DNA from: Apricaphanius iberus | Taxonomy: Eukaryota > Chordata > Actinopteri > Cyprinodontiformes > Aphaniidae | Assembly (NCBI GenBank): GCA_028564705.1 | Contig: JAPXFQ010000899.1 | Location: forward strand, 4,650,001-4,714,000 | Direction: 5' to 3' | Length of the DNA stretch: 64,000 bases | Part shown: positions 1 through 14,800 of the stretch, one piece after another | Layout of the letters: the number at the start of each line of letters is the position of its first letter | Position numbering within the stretch: the stretch's first letter is position 1 | Program-made: the position numbers and the translations under genes | Notes under the pieces: model-generated | The model's database searches: none | The model's input: only the letters and a program-made list of their open reading frames with translations | What the model was told of the DNA's origin: nothing

Positions 1-3355
<3,355 letters not shown>

Positions 3356-3604
3356 CAGCCGTCTGGAAAATAGTTTTCACCCTGACATATGTGATATGGA
3401 TGTTTTGGATTCTAGGTTAGCAGATGGGTTAACTTTTTTTCCCTCATCTGCTAGTATTTATAATGCACTTCTTTATGGCTATGCACAACATCTATTATGA
3501 GTCTATCTTAGAAATTGTTCAATCCACCATCATGTACAGTAGGATGTTAAGTGAGATTCTGGTATATGCAGTAATATTTGTTTAAATGTTAAGTTTTTGA
3601 TTAT

Positions 3605-3610
3605 AATAAA
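3605..3610 (+). terminator. candidate hepacam polyadenylation signal
   Basis: AATAAA lies 250 bases after the hepacam stop codon. Other AATAAA copies occur further on, for example near 3768, so the true site is not settled. Confidence 0.4.
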
Positions 3611-5383
3611 ATTAAAAAACAAAGTCCAAGCCACATATATTTGCATCCATACTAAAATGTGTGAAAAGCCTTGAACTAAATTTCTTTTTCACTGCTGTAG
3701 TATAGTCTCACTTTAAACAATTTAGGTAAAGCAAGTGATTAATCTGAGTGTAATTATTCAGTCCGGAGAAATAAATTGTTACAAAACAATGTTCCAATCA
3801 AACTCGCCTTAGGTGTATTTATAAGGCCCCTTCCCCTGCTGTTAGTCTTCTTTTACAACATTTAACTAGATCAGCACATACATAGAGAAGAGTGTTTAGT
3901 GATAAAGTTCCCTGTCAATGTGCACTCTGCTCTTATTAAACACTGGGTTAAAGTTTAACCAGGTGTTTCCCAGCCCTGGTCTCCAAGGTAGACTGCCTTG
4001 CATGTTTTAGAAGTCTCAACAAACCGACTGACTCTAGATTGGCAAAAGCCTGTTAATCAGCCATTAACTGAAATCAGGTGTCCTAAAGCACGGAAAAACT
4101 TAGGGGATCAGGGTTGGGAAACACTCCTTTAACCAGTCTCCTTTGCACATGCTCCATACATCTGTCAAGCGTCCTTAACTGTCTCTTATTCTCTGGCCTC
4201 TTCATTTCATCTGATCAGTTTTAAGTTCCCTAGGTTTTTATTTAAAACGTTTTGTTTTTTTCTGTGCTAAAGGAGGGATGTAATTCATTCTACAAAGGTT
4301 CCCATGGGCTATGGAACAGAAGCGTGCTTCTCTACTATTTCATCTTCCAGATCCTTTAAGAATAAACTAAACAACGCTTAAGTTAGATTGTTCAAGTTAG
4401 CACGTTTGATTTGGCTAACTGCTGTTTCTTAATAAGACATGTTCTTGCACTGAATAAATACACTCAATGAAAGTGAAAGGGGAAAAAAAACAGAGTAAAT
4501 CTGCAGTAAACACGGGGTGCCAATAAATATGCCATTATTCATGTGGCTTCTGCACAAAATGTATATAAAGGTGATAGTTTTATGCTTTGAATTATTTGTT
4601 CTTTCCTTTGATGTTTTTTAACAACAAATCAAACATACATATTTCTTTCTCCACATTAGGTCACTTAATAACATAAGATTAATGTTGTGGCAATAAATCA
4701 TCCAGCTCCTGCAAGTTACATGTCATGTTTTATTTGAAATAATCAAAAATATGACACAATTACCTTTTTGTTAAAACTATCTTACATTTGGATTGACCTA
4801 CTTCTGAACATGAGTTGAAAGTATTTTTTATGATCCGTGATGTTGTAATGCTTCTTCAGTCCAGTAGGTGTCACCCAAACATTTAAAATAATCCGACTGT
4901 AATGTATAAACAGTCAATGTTGGATTGCTTGCTTTTCATGGACCCTTCAGGTTTTGACCCAAAAGATATAACAAGGTCTATGACAATTTTTGCAAACTTT
5001 ATCTGTCTTTCTGAAACAGGTGGTGAAGAAAAGTTTCTAAGTAGATCAATTAACACAGATAATAGACTGAGCTAGACATAAAAGTATCTAGAAATCATAA
5101 TGGAGAAAAAAGCTTGAATTATATGAGAACAAACCAAAACTATCAGAGAAAAGCATAGAAGAAATGAGAAAAAAAATACTTGACACAAAGCAATGAATGA
5201 ACGTGAAAAGACTCTAATGAGAATAATACGCAAATGATCAGAAGTCAAACACAGAATAAATTAAAAAATCATATTAATATAGTAAATTCAATACAAACAC
5301 ACAGATAAAAACATTAAAACATTTTCTAAGAAAATCCAGTCAGTGACTTTGCAGCAATAAATCCCCCAGAAATAAAATAGTAT
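3611..5383. other. intergenic, no gene recognised
   Basis: AT-rich sequence, possibly part of a longer hepacam 3' UTR at its left edge. No open frame with recognisable motifs and no clear repeat boundaries were seen. Confidence 0.5.
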
Positions 5384-5745
5384 TCAATTCAGTTTAGTTA
5401 TATTGCACCAATTCACAACAAATATCAAGGCACAAAAAAATAGCTAAAAATAAACTGACAGTTTGAATCCAGTTACCAAACAATTTATTCAAGTTCAGTT
5501 TATTATTCAAATTAGTCAAAAGGTTTTCTATCTAAGGAATCACTCTCTTTGTTGCAGCATTCACTCCTTTTGAAAAAGCATGCATGCAGCGACTGTGGAA
5601 AGGAAAAGTCAGTTTTAACATGAGGAGCAGGAGAACCTGGCTCAGCATGAGCAGCTATCTGCTGCGTCTGAAGGGTTGAGGGAGCAGAACATTGAAGCAA
5701 AAAAGGAAAGACAGGAGCATTCATCCAGGAGTACTTTCTACATTG
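5384..5745 (+). repeat. dispersed teleost repeat, TCAATTCAGTTT type
   Basis: Starts with a degraded copy of the common fish repeat that reads roughly TTCAATTCAGTTTAGTTATA and runs through TTTTCTATCTAAGGAA to TCCAGGAGTACTTTCTA. The same family appears again around 29760-30480. The open frames across it look accidental. Confidence 0.55.
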
Positions 5746-7240
5746 AAAAAGTTAAGATTTCATAGCAGCAGTGGCTAAATTTGTAAAATATATTCCGATA
5801 GATGTCAATGACTTTGTTTCTATATGTTTTTGAGTTTCTTTAAATTGGACGATTTGTTGCATTTTGTGACTGTAGGAAGTAGGGGCTGAGGCGAAGTGCA
5901 CCCTGGACAGGTCCCCTATACATTGCAGGGGATCAAGCAATCAAGTCATTTTATTTTTATTTACACAGATCATCTTTTTCTGGTTTTGATTTCTGTTTAA
6001 TGATCTTAAATAATTAATGTGACCAAATAAGACAAAATCGTAGAAATCCCTAAGAGCACAAAATGTTTTTTGCAACTCCGTCTGCATGTGCTGTGGTGAG
6101 ATGGTAAGAAGCAGTTTGTATCCCAACTCTGTAGTCAGTTGGGCTTTTGTCTTTTGCACTGTGGCCCCCGGGTCCTTTCGTGAGCTTGTTTTTGCACGAG
6201 AGTCTCTGTTGAGCAGTTGGGAGCAGCAACACCAGCAGATTTTTCTGCCATGAATAAACAACCCAGGCCCCCCTTTAAAACAGACACTAGCAAGAAAACT
6301 AAATCTGTAGACTCACCTCCATAGACTCGACATTCAGTATTTACTTGTTCAAATTTAGAATAAATATACACAGTGAGCAGCACTCGTATCACTGCTTTTC
6401 ATTAAAAAAAAACACATAAAGGGGCTCCAGAAACATTTTACTAATTATAAATGTAACATTTGGAGGTTTTTGACATTTGGTCCTTTCACAGGAAACATTA
6501 GATGGGCATATATAAAAAAGTAACTGATGAACATTAAACATCCTTTAAAACTGCTTTAAAGCATCTGTTATCATTTAAGAAACATTCAGTCCAGCTTTGA
6601 CCAGCTTACATTATTGAAATTTCAAAATGTTGTCGATCTGAAGTGGAATATAGGTTTCATAAATCGTCTTTTAAAGATGTTCTATTCAGTGTAGAACATA
6701 TCAGGTGAGGATGAATAATTTTGATTTTGAATTGGAAAAAGGTAAATCCAGTCAAGACTCAATGAGAAACACCAGAAACAGCTTTCTTCATTGTCAAATA
6801 GAAAGGTTAAAAGCAGCCGTGGTATTTGGCAATATCTTCTCACATTACTTGCACTGCACTGAAGAGAACTGATTAGAGACTGAACATTTTCACAAAATTT
6901 TAGAACAAGAAGCTGTATTGCTAATTTTCACATACAGAATGTGTTGTCGAACAAATTGTTCAAATGATTATGCAGACCACCTGGCGCAATACATAAAATG
7001 ACTCACTTTGTGCAACTTTTAGGAGTACGTGACAGATTACTTTTGTTAACCTCACAGCACTCACTTGTTTGTGCTGCCTTGCGTGGTTAGAAGAAAACCC
7101 GCAAAGCAAGCGTCTTGATGAGCGTAAAAAGAACAATGCCCAGAAAAGGTTTCATACATCTTCGACTATTCTACATTACAGCTACAAATCTATATGTATT
7201 TAATTTGAATTAATTTGAATCATTTGAGATGGGCTAATAC
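5746..7240. other. intergenic, no gene recognised
   Basis: AT-rich. A short piece at about 5875-5935 (CACCCTGGACAGGTC) looks like a LINE or SINE scrap common in fish. The minus-strand open frames of 60-106 codons at 5941-6392 overlap each other and show no recognisable domain. Confidence 0.5.
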
Positions 7241-7370
7241 AAGACCTGTCCAAGGTGTCCTTCCTCCTCTTGCCTCTCACTCAATGACCTCTTGAGATAA
7301 GCACCAGCTCCCTTGCGACTCTACAAGGACAAGTAGGTAAAGACAATGGATGGTTGACTGGATGAATAAA
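7241..7370 (+). repeat. short LINE 3'-end-like fragment with GGATGG tail
   Basis: CTCACTCAATGACCTC, then GATAAGCACCAGCTCCC, then GACAAGTAGGTAAAGACAAT and a GGATGG-type tail. This is the usual order of a ubiquitous fish retrotransposon 3' end, decayed here. Confidence 0.6.
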
Positions 7371-7399
7371 AAGTAAAAAATTTAATGAAGACGTAAAAT

Positions 7400-7800
7400 G
7401 ACAGGTTTGTCCAAATTTATCATAAATATCAAAAGTTGTATTCACCCCTTGACTGATTATTCTAAAAGAATTATGTAGAATACATTGTCTTTAAAAATCG
7501 CAGAATTATTAAATAGAGTTCACTGTGTGTCTAATTTAATCTCATAAATATAGCTCTTCTGTGAAGTATTCAGAGGCCTGTTAAAGAATATTTGTGAAAA
7601 AACTGCATCATGAAGACGATCAACAGAAGCCAGGGAGAAAGTCTACCACAACGTTGCCATCTACCTAAATTAAAGGAAAGCATTTATCTGAGAGGCAAGC
7701 TATTGAAACTCTAGGGGAGCTGCAAGAACCAAAGCTCAGGCAGAAGAATCTGTTAACCAGAAAACTATCTTTGGTGCACTCTACAAATCTGTTTTTTTAT
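7400..7800 (+). mobile_element. decayed Tc1/mariner, 5' half
   Basis: Matches in order the 5' part of a common teleost Tc1 family: CTTCTGTGAAGTATTCAGAGG near 7554, an ATCATGAAGAC start region, and GGGGAGCTGCAAGAACCAAAG near 7714. Many substitutions and stops. The 3' half appears to resume at about 8600. Confidence 0.6.
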
Positions 7801-8585
7801 TAGTTGATTTTTATGCTCCTGTTTTAGTTTTCGTTTATGCTTTTATTATGTATTCTCTGTTTAACTGTTCTTGCCATTTCAGTTAATTAATTTTACTTTT
7901 AAAGTCTTTCAATATATTGTTCCATACAACATTTCACATTATATTCAAGCATCCATTGAGAATTTATGTCTGGCCACATTGAGATAGAACACTTTAAATA
8001 AGTTAAAATCAAATGTCTTCTTTAAGTAAACAGAGTATGATTGAAGTTTTTCGGGACTGAGTCAAGAGTCCTCTTTTTTTTAAAGTCAAAACATGGTCAC
8101 ATCCTTATTTCTTCATTTAATCTTATGTCCTGTTCTGTTCTTTTAGTTTCTCATTGATTCGATTTATTATTTTTCCCATTACCATGCTATCACTGTAAGT
8201 GCCAGTTCAGTCTATACTTTTATCACTCACCTTACCTCAGCCTACCAGTTTGCTCCTATTCACAACTGTGTTCTATTTCCTGATCCTACCCCTCTTCATT
8301 ATACCTCAGCTGTTTTCTTTTTGCCACCAATAAGTTGTTCTGGTTGCTTTGCCAATTTCCTCTCCCTCAATATCTGCATTTCTTGCTTCCTGTTGTTCTT
8401 TACTGGTTCCTCCTTTTGAAACCATTAGTTTTGCCGTTCATTTTCATTTTCCTGCATGTCTAGCAGTTTATTTTTCTGTTTGTTTTCCAAGCTATGTTGT
8501 AAGTTTAGTTATTTAATAAAGTGCCCTTTCTTCATCTGCTGCCTGCAATTGGACCCTTAATCTCCACCATCATAAGGGAGGCAAT
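7801..8585. repeat. pyrimidine-rich repeat splitting the Tc1 copy
   Basis: T/C-rich sequence with TTCCTGTT-type motifs, ending in TGCCTGCAATTGGACCC. Similar composition and an end like TGCATTTGGGTCC occur near 54650, suggesting one dispersed family. It sits between two halves of a Tc1 element, so it may be a later insertion; boundaries are approximate. Confidence 0.4.
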
Positions 8586-8599
8586 AAAAATATTTAAAA

Positions 8600-9040
8600 A
8601 AAATATGAGCACACCATCTTCACTGTGAAATAGATATTGGCAGCATCATGCAGTGGGGATGCCATCAGTGTTAATGGAAATGTGTTGGAAAGAGTAAAAG
8701 AGTTGAGAGGTAGGTAAATGTTCACCTTTTAGCAGGACAGATATCTGAAGAATGCAGCTGGAGCTACAATGGACAGATTTGGATTAAAGCATTGTGTGTT
8801 AAAGCTGGTGGAGACATCATAATGGTCCTGCAGTTTCAATTGCATTTAGGGGAGACTGAAATAAACACGACATTGTTCAGTTTTTTTTTTGTTTTTTTAT
8901 TGAAAGCCATGTTTTAATTTTGTTTGTCTTCACACTTACACATACGTTTTTTTGTTGAATTACATGTTTAAATATAATGAAATTGTTTAAAGTATCTTGA
9001 GATACTATGAAAAAGTTAAAGAGAAATGAACTTTTGCAAG
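8600..9040 (+). mobile_element. decayed Tc1/mariner, 3' half
   Basis: TTGGCAGCATCATGCAGTGG, then AGAGCTACAATGG-like and CTGGTGGAGACAT motifs in the order of the Tc1 transposase 3' part, ending in a CTTTTGCAAGACACTAT terminal sequence. Non-coding now. Confidence 0.6.
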
Positions 9041-10639
9041 ACACTATAAACTCATTTCAAGTTATAAAAGGTAACATTTAAAGCAATTGCAGAAATTATG
9101 TTTATGCTGCGAGGCTGCTTTGATTTTGCAATAAGTAAGGCCAAACATGAACACATCTTCAGACAAAAAAAGATCCGGTTCAAAAGCTTTGAGTTCATTT
9201 GGAAACAGAAAAATACTTTTTTGTTGACTGGGATATTTCATAGGATCGTAAGTCGTTTGAAAACTATTTTATTATCTTAGTGTGAGGAAATTTTGTTCAA
9301 AATATAAAAATGCCATAAAGATTGAAATTGGTAATGTGGTCTATTTACATGTGATGAAAATGTTTAAAAACCTATGCACTTAAATTGGCCTGATCTATTA
9401 GTATAATCAGAGTAATGTGTTCTCCTCAGAAGTCCAGCTGCGCATGTTTTGTCATGGAAATCCTCCTGATTTTATCGATTGCTTTTATCCTGAAATGGAT
9501 CTGTCTCACTGAAGGTGTGAGTCCTGCCGTTGCATAACCTAATCAGAATTGCTTGGTTTGATCTGCTCATTGCTGTCTTTGTTTTAATGGAAACACCATT
9601 TGTTCACTGGTGCTCTCACTCATGAATACACATGCAGCGCAGTTTCCTCACATGATAGCAAGAAAACACTAAAACGTGTAGATAATCACTAGCGGAACAT
9701 AAAATATTGTCATATAGTAGAAGTGGGTCAATCTTGATGAGCTTTGGAAAGTTGCTTTTAATCTCTAGTGATCACACTTACTGAACGCTGGTCACACAGT
9801 TACTGTCCCGTGATGTTCCACCTTTCCTCCAGTGTGGCAGGAGAGCTTGGAAGGGGAGTAATTAGACTCTGGGGAACTGCATCACTTCAGAGTACAAAAA
9901 GGATTTGTGTTTGTGGGTCTGCAGGTGTGTGGAGGGAAGGTGTCCTTTGAGTTGACAGGAGCTGATGTAGGCTATCCAGTTCCAATTAATCACCTACTAC
10001 TGCCTGTTTGAGCCCTGCTGCAGATGTCCTTGTTAACACCAGTTAGTCAATCTAAAATTCCCAACAGAAAAGTTATTTTAAAATATATAAAAAATTTTAA
10101 ACTTGTTTATAACTTTAATCATGTTACGATGAAAGGGAGTGGAGCTAAATAATGTTATCAATGATAATTTGAAATTTTGTAAGCTATTATTTCAACTGAC
10201 AGTATATTTTCCTTCTTTTTTTCCAACTTGATAGTCCCTACTATGCTAATTGTACTTTGTGTCCCCAGGATGACTTCTCCCACACTGATTGAAACTTATT
10301 TGCAGCATAAAGCTATTTGTATTTTGGCTTTTCTACCTGCTTTTAAATAAAAACAGTTTTTAACCTATATCTTATAACAAAAGCAAAACGTTTCCTTATT
10401 TTTTTTTAACAAACTGATGAAATACCAAATAAATCTTTATAGGGGACATTAAATAATTACATTATTTCTCAAATCAGCTGAGTTTGTAATAGTACAGCAA
10501 GACAAGCTGTTTAATTTAAATTGATACAGACTTTGTAAAAAAAAAGTAATTTTCATAAAATTCCAGGGATTTATTTATATATTATATGTATGTAAGGGCT
10601 TTGGGTTGTACGTAATTTGTTTTGACATTTAGCTTTTGA
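9041..10639. other. intergenic, no gene recognised
   Basis: Several unrelated short open frames and no family resemblance. The segment at 9420-9960 is less AT-rich but shows no splice-bounded exon that I can support. Confidence 0.45.
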
Positions 10640-10900
10640 GGTTCTATTCTGTCATTAGGTCATACATTTAGTTATGACATAGTTGGATTCAGTTTGCTGA
10701 TATTAGCTTCCTCTGTACGGAGAACAGTGGAGCATCATAGTTAGGATGGGACAATCTGCCATAAGGACAACTACTAATCATGCGTTCCGCAAAAAGTTTT
10801 TGTATGGAAGCAAAAGAAGAAGCCACAGGCATTGAACAGGCATTTCCCACCATGAAACATAGTGATGGCAGCGTCATGATTTGGGTGGATGTTTTTCTTT
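10640..10900 (+). mobile_element. Tc1/mariner scrap
   Basis: GGACAACTACTAATCATGCG near 10766, followed by a degraded ACCATGAAACATAGTGATGGC that recalls the Tc1 VKHGGGS block. Short and frame-broken. Confidence 0.5.
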
Positions 10901-11785
10901 TCATCAATAGAATTCATAAAATCTGATCGTAGTTTAGCTTTTTTGCAAAGAATTCACACACAAAAAAAACCATTTATAAACATAACAGTCAGACATTAAT
11001 CTGACAAAATGTGGAAAGTAGATGATAAATAATAGCATGTACTAACACTGCACAATATGGTTTTATTTTAACGCTTCTGATGCTCATTCTTCTGATGACG
11101 CAGAGCTTTGGAACCCATTCAGGTAAAATCCTCTTACTCTTTCAGACCTGATGATTGTCCCTTTATGCTCCATAGTAACAGTCCCATGGCAACAAGTGGC
11201 ACTTATATTCAGTACATCATTGCCCTCACATGTCCGGTGTCACCAGCCTCATCAATCGCAGCCTCCCTCCTCTCTTTCCTGCGTTCAGTGTGCTGTGTCG
11301 TTGTTTGTATCAAAACGTGCCTTCAAGTAAGATGTGAGTAAGCCGGATCTTCTGCACCTGGGACCTTATTTCCAGTCTCCACGGGGAAGCAGCATCACCA
11401 ACACTGTGAGTTCAACATATGCACTAATGCTTTTCAATACTATATCTTTTTTTTTGTTTATCGATTTATTACAATGCAGTGTTTCATTGAAAGCTACAAC
11501 TTTATTGCAAAAAGGGTTTATACTTAAATGTGTTATATGACTTAATTCTAAGTCATTAGCAGAAACTGTTAAGATAGTGTCTACTCATGTTTTTTTTTCT
11601 TTAGTCTGATTTGCCTTTATTGCTTAAATATCTGATTATCTGCATTAATGTGCTGAACACATAATATCAACATATTTCCAGCAGATCCTTGGAAGCAGTA
11701 CAGGATTTTTTTCCTCTTCAGGCTTGTTATCTGGGTCTCCAAAGCAGAACCTATTTAGGTTTATCCAGAGGAGAGAAAGAGCAGC
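10901..11785 (+). promoter_or_regulatory. presumed pde9a upstream region and 5' UTR
   Basis: Sequence immediately 5' of the pde9a start codon. The last 60 bases are purine-rich and lead into GCAGCATGG, with A at -3 and G at +4, a good vertebrate start context. No CpG island or clear TATA box was identified, so the transcription start is not placed. A non-coding upstream exon may exist. Confidence 0.35.
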
Positions 11786-11854
11786 ATGGGGTCCAGTTCC
11801 TCAGCATTCCCTCCCAGAAACATTTACCTGGATGTTGATGGGAAGGTGCAGGAG
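11786..11854 (+). CDS. pde9a: pde9a exon 1 (residues 1-23)
   Basis: Start ATG with A at -3 and G at +4. Encodes [12 protein letters not shown] and [11 protein letters not shown], close to human MGSGSSSYRPKAIYLDIDG. Donor GTGAGA at 11855, phase 0. Confidence 0.9.
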
Positions 11855-14800
11855 GTGAGACTAATTGAAAATTCTTAATTGAAGAGTTTAAAAAAAGTAA
11901 CTTAGTACGTTTGAAGATATATATGTATATTGAATAGCTTAAGCGTTAAAATATGTCATTTCGGCACAATAATTAGTTTGAAATTTTTCTTTCAAAGTGG
12001 TGCAGAATAGATATGACATGAATGAATATGTTGGTGAGAGAAAAAAAAATCCGTCACCTGAGTATTTGTGCCTGAATGCGTTTGGGAGAAACATAAAAAC
12101 TACTTTCTACAGCCTAAAAAAGGTTATATTTCTGTCACTATAAAGGTACAAAATATTTTTTACTGAGATGACAAGATCTTTGTCACTCAAATTCTTCAAA
12201 GTTCACAATCTTATTTATGGATTTATTATGTTGTTATGTGTGCTAATAGACAATAAATCACAGAGGAGGCACAAAACAGCAAATTTCATATTAACAAGAG
12301 CAAATATATAGTTAACACAAAATAACTAACCATAAATATTTATAAACAACATAAAAAAGATTTTGAAAATATATCTGTATAATAGTTTTTGTCCTGTATG
12401 ATTGATAATGTAACTATAAATTTGATCTGTTAGGTGTTATAATACCTATGTTTTTATCAGTGCTAGCTGACATTAGCATGGATTCTAACACAAACAGAAG
12501 TAAAAATGAAATACAATGGCTTTCCAACAGTGTTCTTAGTATTTTCACAACTGTTGCTGTGTTTGTGTTGGTCTCTAGTCTATTTTCTTCTTTAAGTTTT
12601 GTTAATTCATTGGAACTTTCAGTTCCAATGAATTCTTTCCCAAGAACATACAAGAGTATCAATCATTCTGGAAAAAGAGTTAGGAGCTCTAAACAAACCA
12701 AAACAATTAATAATAGACAAAAAAAACAAAAAGCTCAATCCATAAATTACATGCTAAGCAGCTGCTACGGTATTCCCAGAGAGGATTCAAGAACACTAAC
12801 AAGGATCTAAAATTAGACAGTGAAGCATGCCAGTGTGCCATGTCATGCTGCTATACACATGTAGTTAAAGTGTAACATCTCTCTTTCTGCATCATTTTCT
12901 GATGCCTTAACAAATAGTGTTCTCATTGTTAATTATTTTGACATAGATCTGGAAAATGTTGGAATAAATCCTTTTAAACCTACACAACAATGACTCACCA
13001 CAATGACAATAATGTAACAGCAACAGGTGGATTCAGGCTCAGGTTTCACACATCACAGGTCAAACATACAGGCATAAGCAGAATTTTTGCTCATCTGTAA
13101 AACGTAGAGATCTGGCTATGAGACATATTTCTACCGGAGCTCCAAGCCCATGATTTGAACAGCAGTGTGCATTTCCTTTCCCCTCTTACAGCTGGAGCTG
13201 ATGCCCCTGCTCCCATGAATCTACAGTTTTCTGGCTCTTTGCTCTAAATCATTGCTCATTCCTTCAATTACACAGCCTTCAAGTGCTGACTTACTTTTAT
13301 AAACTGGACTGATTTGTTTGCATGGGACATATTTAAGGGCTACAGGAAATCTCAACCTCCAGCTGTTGTTTTCTGTCAGAGTGTTCCTTCACAGCAGTGC
13401 TGCCTCTAACTTAGCCGTATCTAACCATGAAACTGTGTAACACTAGATGGCTTAGATTTCTAAACAACAAAATAAATTACATAACCTCTGTGTTCTGTTT
13501 GTGTAACATTATTGTGTTTTATGTAAATCAATTGTCAGTGTATCTGACTTTGATAAATTACTACATTTCAGGTGGTGTTCAGTCAGCACTGCAGTCCATG
13601 TGACATCAAGGAACTTCTGTGTTCCTCCTCCAACCTTCCAAGGTCCGTTTTTTTTTTTTTTTCATTTATTCGATTCTGTTTGTGGCATGGGCTGTATGAA
13701 AAACTGAATGAATTCAGTTACAACTGTGAACCTTTTTACTGTATTTTTTCTAGAGTATTGAGTATTGTTTTTCTCTTTTTTTCCCAATACAAGCATACAT
13801 TCTTCCTTGCAAAAGTTTTCACCCTTAATAAACTTTTTCAAACCTTCCCGTGTTACAACTATAAAAATGGGATTAAAAAAAAGGGTGAAAGATCATCACG
13901 AAGTAGAACAATAATGGCATATGGGAAGATAAGTATACATAGTTTCCTGTATTTTTTTACAAATTAAAATCTGGGCTAGGTTTGCAGCATCCACAAGTAA
14001 TAGTTCTGCTGTCAAAAGACTTTCTACCTGAGCTGTGGATCTCTTCAGGTCCTCCAAAACTACCAAACCCATAATGTCTTGGTAGTTTTACACTGATACT
14101 GCTCCCATTTAGACCAAACAGTGCTCTGTGAGATGGCCATAGTTTGTAAACTTGTGCTTTTTGCTGTCTGTTCACTAAAGTATTCTAAGTAGCCTCTGAG
14201 GCCTTCATGGAGGAGCTGAAGTTACCTTGAGATCAAATTACGGAGAGGTGAATTATATAATTTACAAAAGTGTACTTTATTTATGGGTGTCAGACTCAGG
14301 GGGCTGAATGAGTATACCCACCAAACTATTCCTATTTTATTCTGTCAAGAAATACACCGAAGTTTGTGCTTTTACTGTGACATATGGTAAAAAATAACAG
14401 GGTCATGAAAATTTTTGCAAGGCACTGCAGATGATGCTTAACACGGAGACAAGTGATCATATTTTTCTTCAAATCTAACTCTCTTTCAACAGAAACTCTT
14501 CCATCAAGTTAATAAATCCAGAAGGTGCCATGGTCTCTATTGATGCCACAATGCCCATCAACTCTCCAAAGTAAAATACCAGAAATTGACAGCTTTTTAA
14601 AAATGTCTTTTTTTTGCTTAAGATGAAAGTTATATTCTTATGGATTCCTGTTTTTCAGAAGCTCTGAAATAAACTTCCTAGTGAAAGTTATTGCAAAAAA
14701 TCAAAGACAAAAATGACTAAAGTATACACATCTGACTTCTTAACAGTTTTCTATACAAAGTTGTCCTACTGTCTACTGGTCAGTCAGAAGGTAAAGCATT

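Noticed and set aside
12448..12810. 120-codon open frame in pde9a intron 1
   Set aside because: Low-complexity Ser/Leu/Lys composition, no known motif, and the opposite strand is also open over part of it.
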